DNA of 64,000 nt, taken from contig JAVBXL010000223.1 of assembly GCA_030824575.1 (NCBI GenBank), forward strand, positions 1 to 64,000, in the 5' to 3' direction. Below the pieces are notes generated by a model. That model did no database searches and was not told the origin of the DNA. It worked only from the letters and a program-made list of their open reading frames with translations. The position numbers and the translations under genes are program-made. This document shows, piece by piece, positions 46,523-54,902 of this stretch. This DNA comes from a bacterium (lineage in GTDB: Bacteria; Pseudomonadota; Alphaproteobacteria; Sphingomonadales; Sphingomonadaceae). The stretch's first letter is position 1, and the number at the start of each line of letters is the position of its first letter.

Positions 46523-49287
46523 TGTCTCTCCTGTTCGGGAGTCCCTGATGGGGGCAGGCCGGATTCGCGCCCCTGATGCCCCAATGGGGCGGGTTCGCCA
46601 AGCGTTTCGCGATGCGCCGCGCCGCTGACGGCGATGATCGCTTCGTCCAGCGTCAGGCGGCGGATCGGCGTTCCGGGCGGGAAGGCGCTAAGCAATCGGC
46701 TGGGCAGGGCGGCGGACAGGATGACGAAATGGCCCTTGTCCTCGGCCCGGCGGATGAGGCGGCCAAAGGCCTGGGCCAGCCGCGCGCGGATCAGCCGGTC
46801 GTCATAAGCGCTGCCCCCGCCAGCCAGCCGCCGCGCGGCGTGCAGCACGGTGGGCTTTGACCAGGGCACCCCCTCCATCACCACCAGCCGCAGCGAATGG
46901 CCCGGCACGTCCACGCCGTCCCGCAACGCATCTGTGCCCAGCAGCGAGGCGCGGGGATCGTCGCGGAAGATGTCGACCAGCGTGCCGGTGTCCATCGGGT
47001 CGACATGCTGGGCGTAGAGCGGCAGGCCCGTGCGCGCCAGCCGGTCGGCGATGCGGGCATGGACCGCGCGCAGACGGCGGATCGCGGTGAACAGCCCCAG
47101 AGTGCCCCCGCCCGCCGCCTCGATCAACCGGCCATAAGCCCCCGATAGCGCCGCGATGTCGCCGCGCTTGATGTCGGTCACGATCAGCACTTCGGCGCGC
47201 CCCGGATAGTCGAACGGGCTGGCCGCCTCGAATCGTTCCGCGCCATGGGGCAGGTGGATTGCGCCGCTGCGCGCCTCCGCATTGGACCAGTCGCCGCCGC
47301 CCTTGAGCGTTGCGGAGGTCAGCAGCACGCCCTGCGCGGGTTTGAGCACGGTTTCGGCGAGCGGCCGGGTCGGGTCCAGCCAGTGGCGATGGATGCCGAT
47401 ATCATATTCGCGTCCCTCGACCCGATCGACGGTCATCCAGTCGACATAGTCGGGGTCGGCCGGACCGCCGATCCGGGCCAGCAGCGCCAGCCAGGCGGCA
47501 ATCAGGTCGCGCCGCCAGCCAAGCGAGGCGATCGCGCCCTCGACCCGCGCCCGTGCCGCGCCGTCCAGCCAGTCGGGCGCATCCTCGATCACCGCCTCCA
47601 TCCGGCGCGAAAGGCGCACCAGCGGCTTGATGAGGGCGTCGAGCGCCAGTGCGCCCTCTTGCGCGGCCTCGACCAGCGCGCCGTCGGGTTCGGCCAGTTC
47701 CGTCTCCAGCCCGTAGCCTGCATCGGCTTCGCCCGTCGCTTCCGCGCGGGTATAGACGGTGCCGCGCACGGCGGCGAGCAGCGCTTCCAACGGTCCGAAC
47801 GGTTCGCCCGCCACCACGCGCTTGAGCCATTCGTCGGCAGGCAGCGCCTGCGCCGCGTCCACCGCCGCGCGGATCGCCTGGCCGCCTTCCTCGTCATAGC
47901 TGGCGAGATCGGACAGGCGCGCGGCCAGCCCCCGCCTGCGCCCGCGCGATCCGCCCTCCGGCCCCATGATCCAGCGGCGCAGTTCGATCGCCTCCTGACC
48001 CGACAGGGCGACGGAGAAAGTGGAATCGGCCGCATCGAACAGATGATGGCCCTCGTCGAAGATGATGCGTTGCGGGCGCTGGCCCGTTTCGCGCCCGCGC
48101 GCCGCGTTGATCATCACCAGGGCATGATTGGCAATGACGATGTCCGCATCGGCCGACGCGCGCGCCGATCGCTCGATGAAGCATTTGCGGTAGTGCGGAC
48201 AGCCGGCATAGATGCACTCACCGCGCCGATCGGTCAGCGCAGTGGAGCCGTTGCGGCGGAACAGGGTGGGCAGCCAGCCGGGCAGGTCGCCACCGACCAT
48301 GTCGCCATCCTTGCTGAACGCCGCCCAGCGCGCGACCAACTGCGCCAATATCGCGGCGCGGCCGGTAAAGCCGCCCTGCAACGCATCTTCCAGATTGAGC
48401 AGGCAGAGATAATTTTCGCGTCCCTTGCGCACCACCACCCGCTTCGCCGCGACCGCTGCATCGGGGAACAGGCGCAGCGATTCGCGATCGAGCTGGCGTT
48501 GCAGGGCTTTAGTATAGGTTGACACCCACACCGTCCCTTGCGCTTCACTGGCCCAAAGGGAGGCGGGGGCGAGATAGCCCAATGTCTTGCCGATGCCGGT
48601 GCCCGCTTCGGCCAGCAGCATATTGGGCTGGTCGCGATGCTTGCGCGGCATGAAGGCGGCGCTGGCGGCGGCCGCATAGGCGCGCTGACCGGGGCGGGGT
48701 TCAGCGCCCGCGCCGGTCAGCGCGTCCAGGCGCGCCAATATCTGATCCTCTTTCAGGCTGATGGTGCGCGGCGCGGGGCGCGGCTGCGCCTCCTCCCATT
48801 CGGGCAGTTTGGAAAAGAGCCAGCGCTCCGCCTCCCTGGGCCGGGCGATGCGCGGCGCGACGAGCGGCGACCAGGGCCAGCGCAGCCGGTGGAGCGCCTG
48901 CGCCGATGTCCAGCCGCCCTCCCGCTCGCTCCAGTCGGGTGATTCGATTCGGCCCAGCAGCAACGCCGCGCCCTGTTGCAGCAGCGCCGGTATGTCCGAT
49001 TCGCTGGTCGGCGCAGGCAGGCCGAGCGCGGCCGCCAGACCTTTGGGCGTGGGCACCAGGAAGCGGGCCGGGTGGAGAAAAGCCCAGAGTTCGAGCAGGT
49101 CGAGTCCGTTGAGTTCGGGATAGCCGAGCCGCTGGCCGGTGAGCGGGGCATTGAGCAGCAGCACCGGGGTTTCGGCGGTGCGCGCGATCGCCTGCCCCTT
49201 GGCCAGCGCCTGGGTGCGGTCGCCTTCGCGCAACCAGATGCCACCATGGCTGGCGTGGAGCGCGGGCAGGGTGGCGGGATCGATCAC
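46519..49287 (-). CDS. DinG-family ATP-dependent DNA helicase
   Basis: About 922 residues from GTG 49287. It has an extra N-terminal region (about 1-200, LPALHASHGGIWL ...), then Walker A MLLAEAGTGIGKTLGYL, a four-Cys iron-sulfur region (GECIYAGCPHYRKCF and NYLCLLN), the DEAH box FDEGHHLFD, and C-terminal motifs (LLTSATLKGGGDW, LGTDALRDGVDVPG, QAFGRLIRR). It should be a superfamily 2 5'-to-3' helicase of the XPD/DinG type. GTG is chosen because the frame further upstream overlaps the PilZ gene and has no typical helicase residues. Confidence 0.88.
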   Translation of the reverse strand: MIDPATLPALHASHGGIWLREGDRTQALAKGQAIARTAETPVLLLNAPLTGQRLGYPELNGLDLLELWAFLHPARFLVPTPKGLAAALGLPAPTSESDIPALLQQGAALLLGRIESPDWSEREGGWTSAQALHRLRWPWSPLVAPRIARPREAERWLFSKLPEWEEAQPRPAPRTISLKEDQILARLDALTGAGAEPRPGQRAYAAAASAAFMPRKHRDQPNMLLAEAGTGIGKTLGYLAPASLWASEAQGTVWVSTYTKALQRQLDRESLRLFPDAAVAAKRVVVRKGRENYLCLLNLEDALQGGFTGRAAILAQLVARWAAFSKDGDMVGGDLPGWLPTLFRRNGSTALTDRRGECIYAGCPHYRKCFIERSARASADADIVIANHALVMINAARGRETGQRPQRIIFDEGHHLFDAADSTFSVALSGQEAIELRRWIMGPEGGSRGRRRGLAARLSDLASYDEEGGQAIRAAVDAAQALPADEWLKRVVAGEPFGPLEALLAAVRGTVYTRAEATGEADAGYGLETELAEPDGALVEAAQEGALALDALIKPLVRLSRRMEAVIEDAPDWLDGAARARVEGAIASLGWRRDLIAAWLALLARIGGPADPDYVDWMTVDRVEGREYDIGIHRHWLDPTRPLAETVLKPAQGVLLTSATLKGGGDWSNAEARSGAIHLPHGAERFEAASPFDYPGRAEVLIVTDIKRGDIAALSGAYGRLIEAAGGGTLGLFTAIRRLRAVHARIADRLARTGLPLYAQHVDPMDTGTLVDIFRDDPRASLLGTDALRDGVDVPGHSLRLVVMEGVPWSKPTVLHAARRLAGGGSAYDDRLIRARLAQAFGRLIRRAEDKGHFVILSAALPSRLLSAFPPGTPIRRLTLDEAIIAVSGAAHRETLGEPAPLGHQGRESGLPPSGTPEQERQ

Positions 49288-49342
49288 CCGCCAAGGCTTA
49301 GGCGAGCAGGAACAAAAGGAAAACCCTGAAATATGGGGCGGT

Positions 49343-49717
49343 TCAGCCCGTGCGCCGCCCGAAACCGCCGCCGCCAAAGCTGGCGGTGCCGAATGCGGCC
49401 TGGGCACGCGGCTGGAACGCGACCGGCGTGCGTTTGGCGGCGCGCGCCATTTCAAGCCGCTCGTACAGCGGGCCGTCGCTCAATTCATAGGGGAAGCGGA
49501 TGCCCATCCGGTCCTCTTCGGACCAGCGGACCGTACCGAAGACGATATAGCCGTCCAGATCGATCTGACATTGCGATCGCGCGGGCAGGGTGCAGCCTAC
49601 CACCTGCGCGCCGCCTTCGCTCAGATCGACGATGGTGCCTTCCAGGCTGTCCAATACCGTCGTTATGACGATAGGAATGTCCACGGCAATGCGTTCGCGG
49701 CTGCGCTGTATCTGCAT
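49343..49717 (-). CDS. PilZ domain-containing protein
   Basis: 124 residues with a PilZ domain: the c-di-GMP-binding Arg motif in QRSRERIAVDIP and the DLSEGGAQV loop, then ARSQCQIDLDGYIVFGTVRW. The C-terminal Gly/Arg tail (FGTASFGGGGFGRRTG) is disordered. It would sense cyclic-di-GMP, like the C-terminal domain of the GGDEF-EAL protein at 37-40 kb. It is upstream of the helicase on the same strand, with 55 bp between them. Confidence 0.87.
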   Translation of the reverse strand: MQIQRSRERIAVDIPIVITTVLDSLEGTIVDLSEGGAQVVGCTLPARSQCQIDLDGYIVFGTVRWSEEDRMGIRFPYELSDGPLYERLEMARAAKRTPVAFQPRAQAAFGTASFGGGGFGRRTG

Positions 49718-49846
49718 ATCGCCTCCAAATTACGGCAATTATCGGCTCGCAAGGTTAATGAAATCTTAAATTGAGAACGATTCTTAACGTGGATTTGCCG
49801 CCAATAGCCGTTTTCTTTCGTCCTGTCCGGGTTTAGGGGGCGTTGC

Positions 49847-51496
49847 ATGACCATTTCCGACATCATCCGTACCGCCGCGACCGGATCCAAGGCCTGGCCC
49901 TATGAAGAAGCCCGCAAGCTTCTGAAGCGCTACAAGCTTAATGAGCAAGAGGGCGGCGCGCCGGACAAGGGGCATATCCTGTTCGAAACCGGCTATGGCC
50001 CGTCGGGTCTGCCCCATATCGGCACCTTCAACGAAGTGTTGCGCACGACCATGGTCCGCAATGCCTTTCATTCGCTGTCGGATATTCCGACCCGGCTGGT
50101 GGCGTTCAGCGATGATCTGGACGGCTTCCGCAAGGTGCCCGACAATGTGCCGAACCAGGCGATGCTGGCTGAATATCTGGGCAAGCCGCTGACGCAGGTG
50201 CCCGATCCGTTCGAGAAATATGAAAGCTTCGCGCATCATAATAATGCGACGCTGCGGGAATTTCTCGACAGTTTCGGCTTCGATTATGAATTTGTGTCTG
50301 CGACTGAGCAATATCAGGCCGGCGCATTCGACGACGCGCTGCGGCAGGTGCTGCGCCGTTATCAGGCGATCATGGACATCATGCTGCCGACGCTGCGCAA
50401 GGAACGCCAGGCGACCTATTCGCCGGTCCTCCCGATCAGCATGAAGAGCGGCATCGTGTTGCAGGTGCCGGTGGAGGTGATCGACGCCGAAGCCGGGATC
50501 GTCCGTTTCGTCGATGAAGGCGAAACGATCGAACAATCGATCCTGGGCGGCGCGGCCAAGCTGCAATGGAAGGTCGATTGGGCGATGCGTTGGTATGCGC
50601 TGGGCGTCGATTATGAAATGGCGGGCAAGGATCTGATCGATTCGGTCACGCAATCGTCCAAAATCTGCCGCGCGCTCGGTGGTCGCCCACCTGAAGGTTT
50701 CAACTATGAAATGTTCTTGGACGAAAAGGGCGAGAAGATTTCCAAGTCCAAGGGCAATGGCCTGAGCCTGGAGCAATGGCTGACCTATGGCCCGCAGGAG
50801 AGCCTGGCCTTCTACGCCTATCGGGAACCGAAAAAGGCCAAGCAACTGCATATGGGCGTCATCCCGCGCGCAGTGGACGAATATGAGCAGTTTCGTGCGC
50901 AATACGCTGAACAGCCGATTGAGAAAAAGTTGGGCAATCCAGTTCACCACATCCATAATGGCAAAGTACCGACTGACGGCCCACCCGTGACATTTGGCCT
51001 TCTCTTGAATCTTGTGGGGGTTCTTGGTTCGAGCGCCACAGAGTCACAAGTTCGGGGTTATTTGGACAAGGTTCTAGGTACAGACCCAAACCCAAAGCCT
51101 ATTCCGCGAATGATCGGCGACTTCATAAACGACATCGATGTTCTGCCTGGCGACCATCTTGGCAAGTGGATCGAGTGCGCCTTGGCTTATAATCGCGATT
51201 TCGTCGCGCCGACGCTTCAGCGCCGTGCGCCCGACGCGAGCGAAGCCGCAGCACTGCAACGGCTGGATGCCGAACTTGCGGCGCTGCCGGAAGGGGCATC
51301 GGCCGAGGATATCCAGAATATCGTCTATGCCATCGGCAAGGATGAGGCGTTCGGCTTCGCGGAATTGCGCGATTGGTTCAAGGCACTCTACCAGACGCTG
51401 CTGGGCGCTGACCAGGGACCGCGCATGGGCAGTTTCATCGCGCTGTACGGCGTAGAGAATAGCCGCAAGCTGATCGCGCAGGCGCTCGCCGCCTGA
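49847..51496 (+). CDS. lysK: lysyl-tRNA synthetase, class I
   Basis: 549 residues. The Rossmann catalytic domain has the HIGH motif as PHIGTFNE (H57) and KMSKS as EKISKSKGN. Further family wording: ETGYGPSGLPHIGT and ALGGRPPEGFNYEMFLDEKG. It charges tRNA-Lys; most bacteria use the class II enzyme, but alphaproteobacteria commonly use class I. Between about 50905 and 51175 the codon use differs sharply from the rest of the gene while the frame is intact (see findings). A strong terminator follows. Confidence 0.95.
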   Translation: MTISDIIRTAATGSKAWPYEEARKLLKRYKLNEQEGGAPDKGHILFETGYGPSGLPHIGTFNEVLRTTMVRNAFHSLSDIPTRLVAFSDDLDGFRKVPDNVPNQAMLAEYLGKPLTQVPDPFEKYESFAHHNNATLREFLDSFGFDYEFVSATEQYQAGAFDDALRQVLRRYQAIMDIMLPTLRKERQATYSPVLPISMKSGIVLQVPVEVIDAEAGIVRFVDEGETIEQSILGGAAKLQWKVDWAMRWYALGVDYEMAGKDLIDSVTQSSKICRALGGRPPEGFNYEMFLDEKGEKISKSKGNGLSLEQWLTYGPQESLAFYAYREPKKAKQLHMGVIPRAVDEYEQFRAQYAEQPIEKKLGNPVHHIHNGKVPTDGPPVTFGLLLNLVGVLGSSATESQVRGYLDKVLGTDPNPKPIPRMIGDFINDIDVLPGDHLGKWIECALAYNRDFVAPTLQRRAPDASEAAALQRLDAELAALPEGASAEDIQNIVYAIGKDEAFGFAELRDWFKALYQTLLGADQGPRMGSFIALYGVENSRKLIAQALAA

Positions 51497-51651
51497 TCGC
51501 AAATCCCGTCAATGGTGCCGGAACATTCCGCTGTCATGGGACGTTCTGCGCATCGGTCCACCCCCCTTTCGGACTGGTGATGTGCTTTGCGCGCGTCATC
51601 GGCCGCGCGCGCCCGGAAACGAGCCGCGCGGCCAATTAGGGCGGTGAATGT

Positions 51652-51690
51652 AAAATGGCCCCAGACTCATCGTCCGGGGCCATTTTCTTT
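51652..51690. terminator. bidirectional terminator after lysK
   Basis: AAAATGGCCCC (51652-51662) pairs with GGGGCCATTTT around a short GAC/GTC inner stem, followed by CTTT. It lies between lysK and the converging RcnB-like gene. Confidence 0.9.
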
Positions 51691-51704
51691 AAGTCTTGCC
51701 TATT

Positions 51705-52175
51705 TTACCAGAAAAAGGCGCGATGGGCGGTGATGACGCGGCCGGTACGCACGTTGACCAGCAGCACGTCGTTATAGTGGCGGACCCAGCGCTGGTTCAC
51801 GCCTGGACGGGTCAAGCGATAGCGGTTGGTGTCAGCGATATAATAGCGCGAGTTGTAATAGGCCGGGCGGAGTTGCGCGCCGGCATTCCACTGGCTGTAG
51901 CGGAAGGGCGCGCGCCAGTTGCCGCCGCGATAGACGTCGCGATGGTTGCGGCGATAGTCGCGCCAGTCCTCGCGCGTTTCCTGGCGGGCCTGGCGAACGT
52001 CCTGACGTTGTTCACGCACGTCGCGGCGGTCGCCATAGCGCTGGGCCTGGCGCAGGTCGCGCTTTTCCTCGCGCAGGTTGCGTTCGCTGCGGCGCGCTTC
52101 GCCGTAAGATTGGGCCGACGCGACGCTGGGTGCGACGGTGGCGGCCAGCAGGCCCAGGATGATGAGTTTACGCAT
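51705..52175 (-). CDS. RcnB-like exported protein (first)
   Basis: 156 residues. The signal peptide (ends SVASAQ) is followed by a charged coiled region rich in R, D, E and Q (EARRSERNLREEKRDLRQAQ ...), then a C-terminal RcnB domain with RYRLTRPGVNQRWVRHYNDVLLVNVRTGRVITAHRAFFW-type wording (positions 118-156; RWVRHYNDVLLVNVRTG key). RcnB in E. coli is a periplasmic protein linked to nickel/cobalt efflux, but these sphingomonad relatives are not functionally defined. The 25-bp motif of the TonB receptor lies 119 nt upstream. Confidence 0.8.
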   Translation of the reverse strand: MRKLIILGLLAATVAPSVASAQSYGEARRSERNLREEKRDLRQAQRYGDRRDVREQRQDVRQARQETREDWRDYRRNHRDVYRGGNWRAPFRYSQWNAGAQLRPAYYNSRYYIADTNRYRLTRPGVNQRWVRHYNDVLLVNVRTGRVITAHRAFFW

Positions 52176-52293
52176 AGAAATTCTCCCATATGCTGTGGCG
52201 GTTGAACCTGTCCGGCAGGACCGGGTTCCCTCGCCTAGGAATGGGTTATGCGATCCGGCGGCTGAACGGCGCGAGAATGAAGCTGTCAGTTTT

Positions 52294-52318
52294 CAGTCAT
52301 TTATGTCGCAAAGTGTAA
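52294..52318 (-). promoter_or_regulatory. composite motif upstream of the first RcnB-like gene
   Basis: CAGTCAT-N3-TGTCGCAA-N2-TGTAA on the plus strand (gene-direction TTACA-N2-TTGCGACA-N3-ATGACTG). The same parts with identical spacing occur upstream of the TonB receptor (44035-44059). It sits in the gap between the oxygenase and the RcnB gene. Confidence 0.6.
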
Positions 52319-52334
52319 CCGCCCACGAGAGGGG

Positions 52335-53009
52335 TCAGCCCCAGGGATGCTCGCGAAACCATTTGGTGACGACATATTTGGTTCCGCGTTCCACCGGGCG
52401 GGCGGCGTGCAGGCTGAAGCGGTTGGGTGCCCCGTCGCGGTCCATATTGTTCCAGATCAGGATCATCCCCTCGACCGGCGGCACCATGAATTCGCATTGC
52501 GTGAAATGGGTTTCGCCGCCTGCCTCCACCGGCGACAGATAGATCATCGCGGTCCATGTCCGCTGCCCGCCGCTGGTGCGCATCTGCGGCCAATAGCTGG
52601 CGGTGACCGGAAAATAGTCGCAATGCACCTTATATTCCTGCCCCGGCGCATAGCGTTGCCCTTGGAGCGTTTCGCCATGGCGGGCGGGCAGGCCGGTCAG
52701 CGCGCAGATGCGATCGCTCACCGCCAGCACCAACTGATCCCAGGGATTGAGGTTGCAGCTATGGCTGGTGCGATAGTCGGCGTTGGCGCTGCCCGAAAAC
52801 AGGGTGGACGGCTTGGCGTCTGCGTCGATCATCGCGCGCAGGTCCGCACATTCTTGCGCGGTCAGGAAATCCTGGCGGCCATAGATTTCGAGATGCGGGG
52901 CGTCGATGCGATGCACCATCGGGTTTCGACCCAATCGCTTGCGCACATCCTCGCCGATCCCGGCGCGCAGCAGCGACGTGACGCCGCCATCATCATGTTC
53001 GTCGGTCAT
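52335..53009 (-). CDS. prolyl 4-hydroxylase-like 2OG-Fe(II) oxygenase
   Basis: 224 residues with the P4H-alpha-type oxygenase domain. The iron triad is H129-D131 in YKVHCDYFP and H201 in FSLHAARPV; K211 in GTKYVVTKW likely binds 2-oxoglutarate. The AMIYLSPVEAGGETHF wording is diagnostic of the family. Bacterial members hydroxylate prolyl or other residues in proteins or small molecules; the target is unknown. It lies between two RcnB-like genes on the same strand. ATG 53009 is the start of conserved sequence; the frame is open further up without homology. Confidence 0.86.
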   Translation of the reverse strand: MTDEHDDGGVTSLLRAGIGEDVRKRLGRNPMVHRIDAPHLEIYGRQDFLTAQECADLRAMIDADAKPSTLFSGSANADYRTSHSCNLNPWDQLVLAVSDRICALTGLPARHGETLQGQRYAPGQEYKVHCDYFPVTASYWPQMRTSGGQRTWTAMIYLSPVEAGGETHFTQCEFMVPPVEGMILIWNNMDRDGAPNRFSLHAARPVERGTKYVVTKWFREHPWG

Positions 53010-53041
53010 GGCCGCGTCCTGCCACAGGGTAGCCCTAGATG

Positions 53042-53073
53042 AAAAGACCCCGGCGCGTTTCCGCACCGGGGTC
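53042..53073 (-). terminator. terminator after the second RcnB-like gene
   Basis: On the minus strand GACCCCGGTGCGG folds with CGCGCCGGGGTC and is followed by TTTTC (plus 53042-53045 AAAA). It lies 66 nt downstream of the RcnB-like stop. Confidence 0.82.
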
Positions 53074-53138
53074 AGTTGTCCTGAAGGCCACTTCAGGGAG
53101 GGAGTTCGCCTGAGATCAGCGCGGCTGTCGCCGCAGCA

Positions 53139-54110
53139 TCACCAGAAGAAGTTGTGGATCACGTCGACGACATAACCGTCGCGAACATCGACCAGCATCG
53201 CGTCATCATAATAGCGGACCCAGCGCAGCGTGCCGTAGGCCGGCGGCAGGCGGTAGCTATAGGGATCGTCCAGCCAATAGTTGTTGGAATAGAGCAGGCT
53301 GCTCAGGACGATGCCGACAGAGAAGCGGCGATAGCCATAGTCCCAGCCGCGCGGGGCGTAATAGCGGCCCATGCGGTAGCGGTCGCCATAGCGGTTGCGA
53401 TAGCTGTTCCAGTCATAGCGCCGGTCCTGACGCCAGCCACTGTCCCAGCGCCGCTGGTTGCTCCAGCGCGTGCGGTCGTCATAGCGGCGGCCATTATTCC
53501 AGTTCGCGCCATTTTGGCCTCGATTGTCGGTCCAGCGGCGATCGTCGCGGCGGTCATCACGCCGGTCGTCCCTGCGATCATCGCGCCGATCGTTGCGCCA
53601 GTCCTGGCGATCATCCCGACGATCGCTGCGTCCATCCTGCCGCGCGTCGCGGCGGTCATTGCGCCAGTTTTGCTGGTTTTCGCGCTGGTCGTTGCGGCGA
53701 TCCTGCCCATTTTGCTGGCGATCGTCGCGCCGGTCTTGCCGCGCTTCGCGCTGCGCCGGAATGCCGGAGCGGTTCTGGTCGCCGCGCCATTGCGGATTGA
53801 CGCGCTGTTCAGGCCGCTGTTCGATCCGACGCTCGGGGCGCACTTCCGGTCGCGGTGGTGCCATCTGCTGCACCGGCCGTTCGGCCGTGCGCTGCTGCGA
53901 GCGTTGCGCCTGGTCGGCGCCTCGCGGCTGGTTCATGCGGTTGCCGCGCGACACGGCAGCGCCGCCTTCGACGCGACCGGCGCGCTCACCACCGCGATTG
54001 CCGCGCTGCTCCTGGTTGCTCTGGGCATAGGCCGGGGCTACACCGCTCAGCAGCGTTGCGGCCATCAGACCCGCCAGCATCATCTTCCTCACCATCATCG
54101 TGACTTTCAT
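53139..54110 (-). CDS. RcnB-like exported protein with RDD repeats (second)
   Basis: 323 residues. Signal peptide ends at AYA-Q (about 29). A central region of about 120 residues is extremely rich in R, D, Q and N, with tandem DDRRDDRR units, then Tyr/Trp-rich segments and a C-terminal RcnB domain (TLRWVRYYDDAMLVDVRDGYV ... FFW) that matches the end of the gene at 51.7 kb. It is probably a periplasmic or envelope-associated polyelectrolyte-like protein. Tandem DNA-level repeats at 53525-53665 make it a likely length-variable gene. Confidence 0.75.
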   Translation of the reverse strand: MKVTMMVRKMMLAGLMAATLLSGVAPAYAQSNQEQRGNRGGERAGRVEGGAAVSRGNRMNQPRGADQAQRSQQRTAERPVQQMAPPRPEVRPERRIEQRPEQRVNPQWRGDQNRSGIPAQREARQDRRDDRQQNGQDRRNDQRENQQNWRNDRRDARQDGRSDRRDDRQDWRNDRRDDRRDDRRDDRRDDRRWTDNRGQNGANWNNGRRYDDRTRWSNQRRWDSGWRQDRRYDWNSYRNRYGDRYRMGRYYAPRGWDYGYRRFSVGIVLSSLLYSNNYWLDDPYSYRLPPAYGTLRWVRYYDDAMLVDVRDGYVVDVIHNFFW

Positions 54111-54341
54111 TGGCCGGGGGCACTTCGCTCCCTCATAAATTCTTTCTAGGACAGTCGCGATGTCGTGATGCTGAACCCGTCAGACAGCGATTTGAAAGAA
54201 TCGGCGGGTGGCGACGGATAGGTGCTATTCAGTCGAGCAGTGTCCGTTGGTACGTGTCGCAAGGGCGACGAACCCCCGGAACCCCCGTAAAAGCTGATCC
54301 AGATCAGTGCGCTGCCATGTAACTGCCTATAGGACTGACGA

Positions 54342-54902
54342 GTGACGAGAACCCCCGAAGCTGGCCAGACCCGCCAGGCCCTGCGCAAAGCGACGATGGA
54401 ATCCCATCATGTGGTCGATGCCATCTACGCCGACTTCGCGCTCGATTCGGCGGTCGATTATCGTGCTTTCCTGACGGCGCACGCCAAGGCGCTGGGCGGC
54501 CTGGAAGCCGTGGCGCGGCCCGATGCGCCGCGGTTGCCGCTGCTGGCGCAGGATCTCGCCGCGCTCGATATGCCCGTTCCCGATCCCTTGCCATTGGCGG
54601 CCAGCACCGGCGACGGCTTCCATTGGGGGCTGCGCTATGCGTTGGAGGGATCGCGCCTGGGCGGCGCCATGTTGTCGCGCCAGGTCGCGCCCGGCCTGCC
54701 CAAGGCCTATCTGTCGGCCGCGCATGGCAAGGGCGAATGGATAGCCTTCCAGCAGGCGCTCGATAGCGCCGCCATGGAAGGCGGCGAAGGCTGGCTGGAC
54801 GACGCCGTGCAGGGCGCGCAGGCCGCCTTCGCCTTGTTCGCGCAGGCAGGACGAGGCGCGCAGGCCGGCTGCCCGACGGGTGAGGCAGTTGGTCATGGCT
54901 GA
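54342..54902 (+). CDS. bphO: biliverdin-producing heme oxygenase
   Basis: 186 residues with a heme oxygenase fold: RKATMESHHVVD holds the proximal haem His (H22 or H23), and DGFHWGLRYALEGSRLGGAMLSRQV the conserved distal helix (GSRLGG). It cleaves haem to biliverdin, the chromophore needed by the phytochrome encoded next. GTG 54342 is the start, since the domain begins there. It overlaps the phytochrome gene by 8 nt (ATG 54895, stop 54902), so the two are made together. Confidence 0.87.
   Translation: MTRTPEAGQTRQALRKATMESHHVVDAIYADFALDSAVDYRAFLTAHAKALGGLEAVARPDAPRLPLLAQDLAALDMPVPDPLPLAASTGDGFHWGLRYALEGSRLGGAMLSRQVAPGLPKAYLSAAHGKGEWIAFQQALDSAAMEGGEGWLDDAVQGAQAAFALFAQAGRGAQAGCPTGEAVGHG

Noticed and set aside
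49288-49455. Extended start of the DinG-like helicase
   Set aside because: The extra residues have no helicase character and would overlap the PilZ gene; GTG 49287 follows a plausible ribosome-binding site.
53525-53665. Regular short repeats suggesting a CRISPR array
   Set aside because: Units lie inside an open reading frame, encode RDD-type residues and have no spacer-like unique segments of constant length.
54278-54282. GGAAC as a -35 box of an EcfG (general stress) promoter before the phytochrome operon
   Set aside because: No GTT-type -10 occurs at the required spacing.
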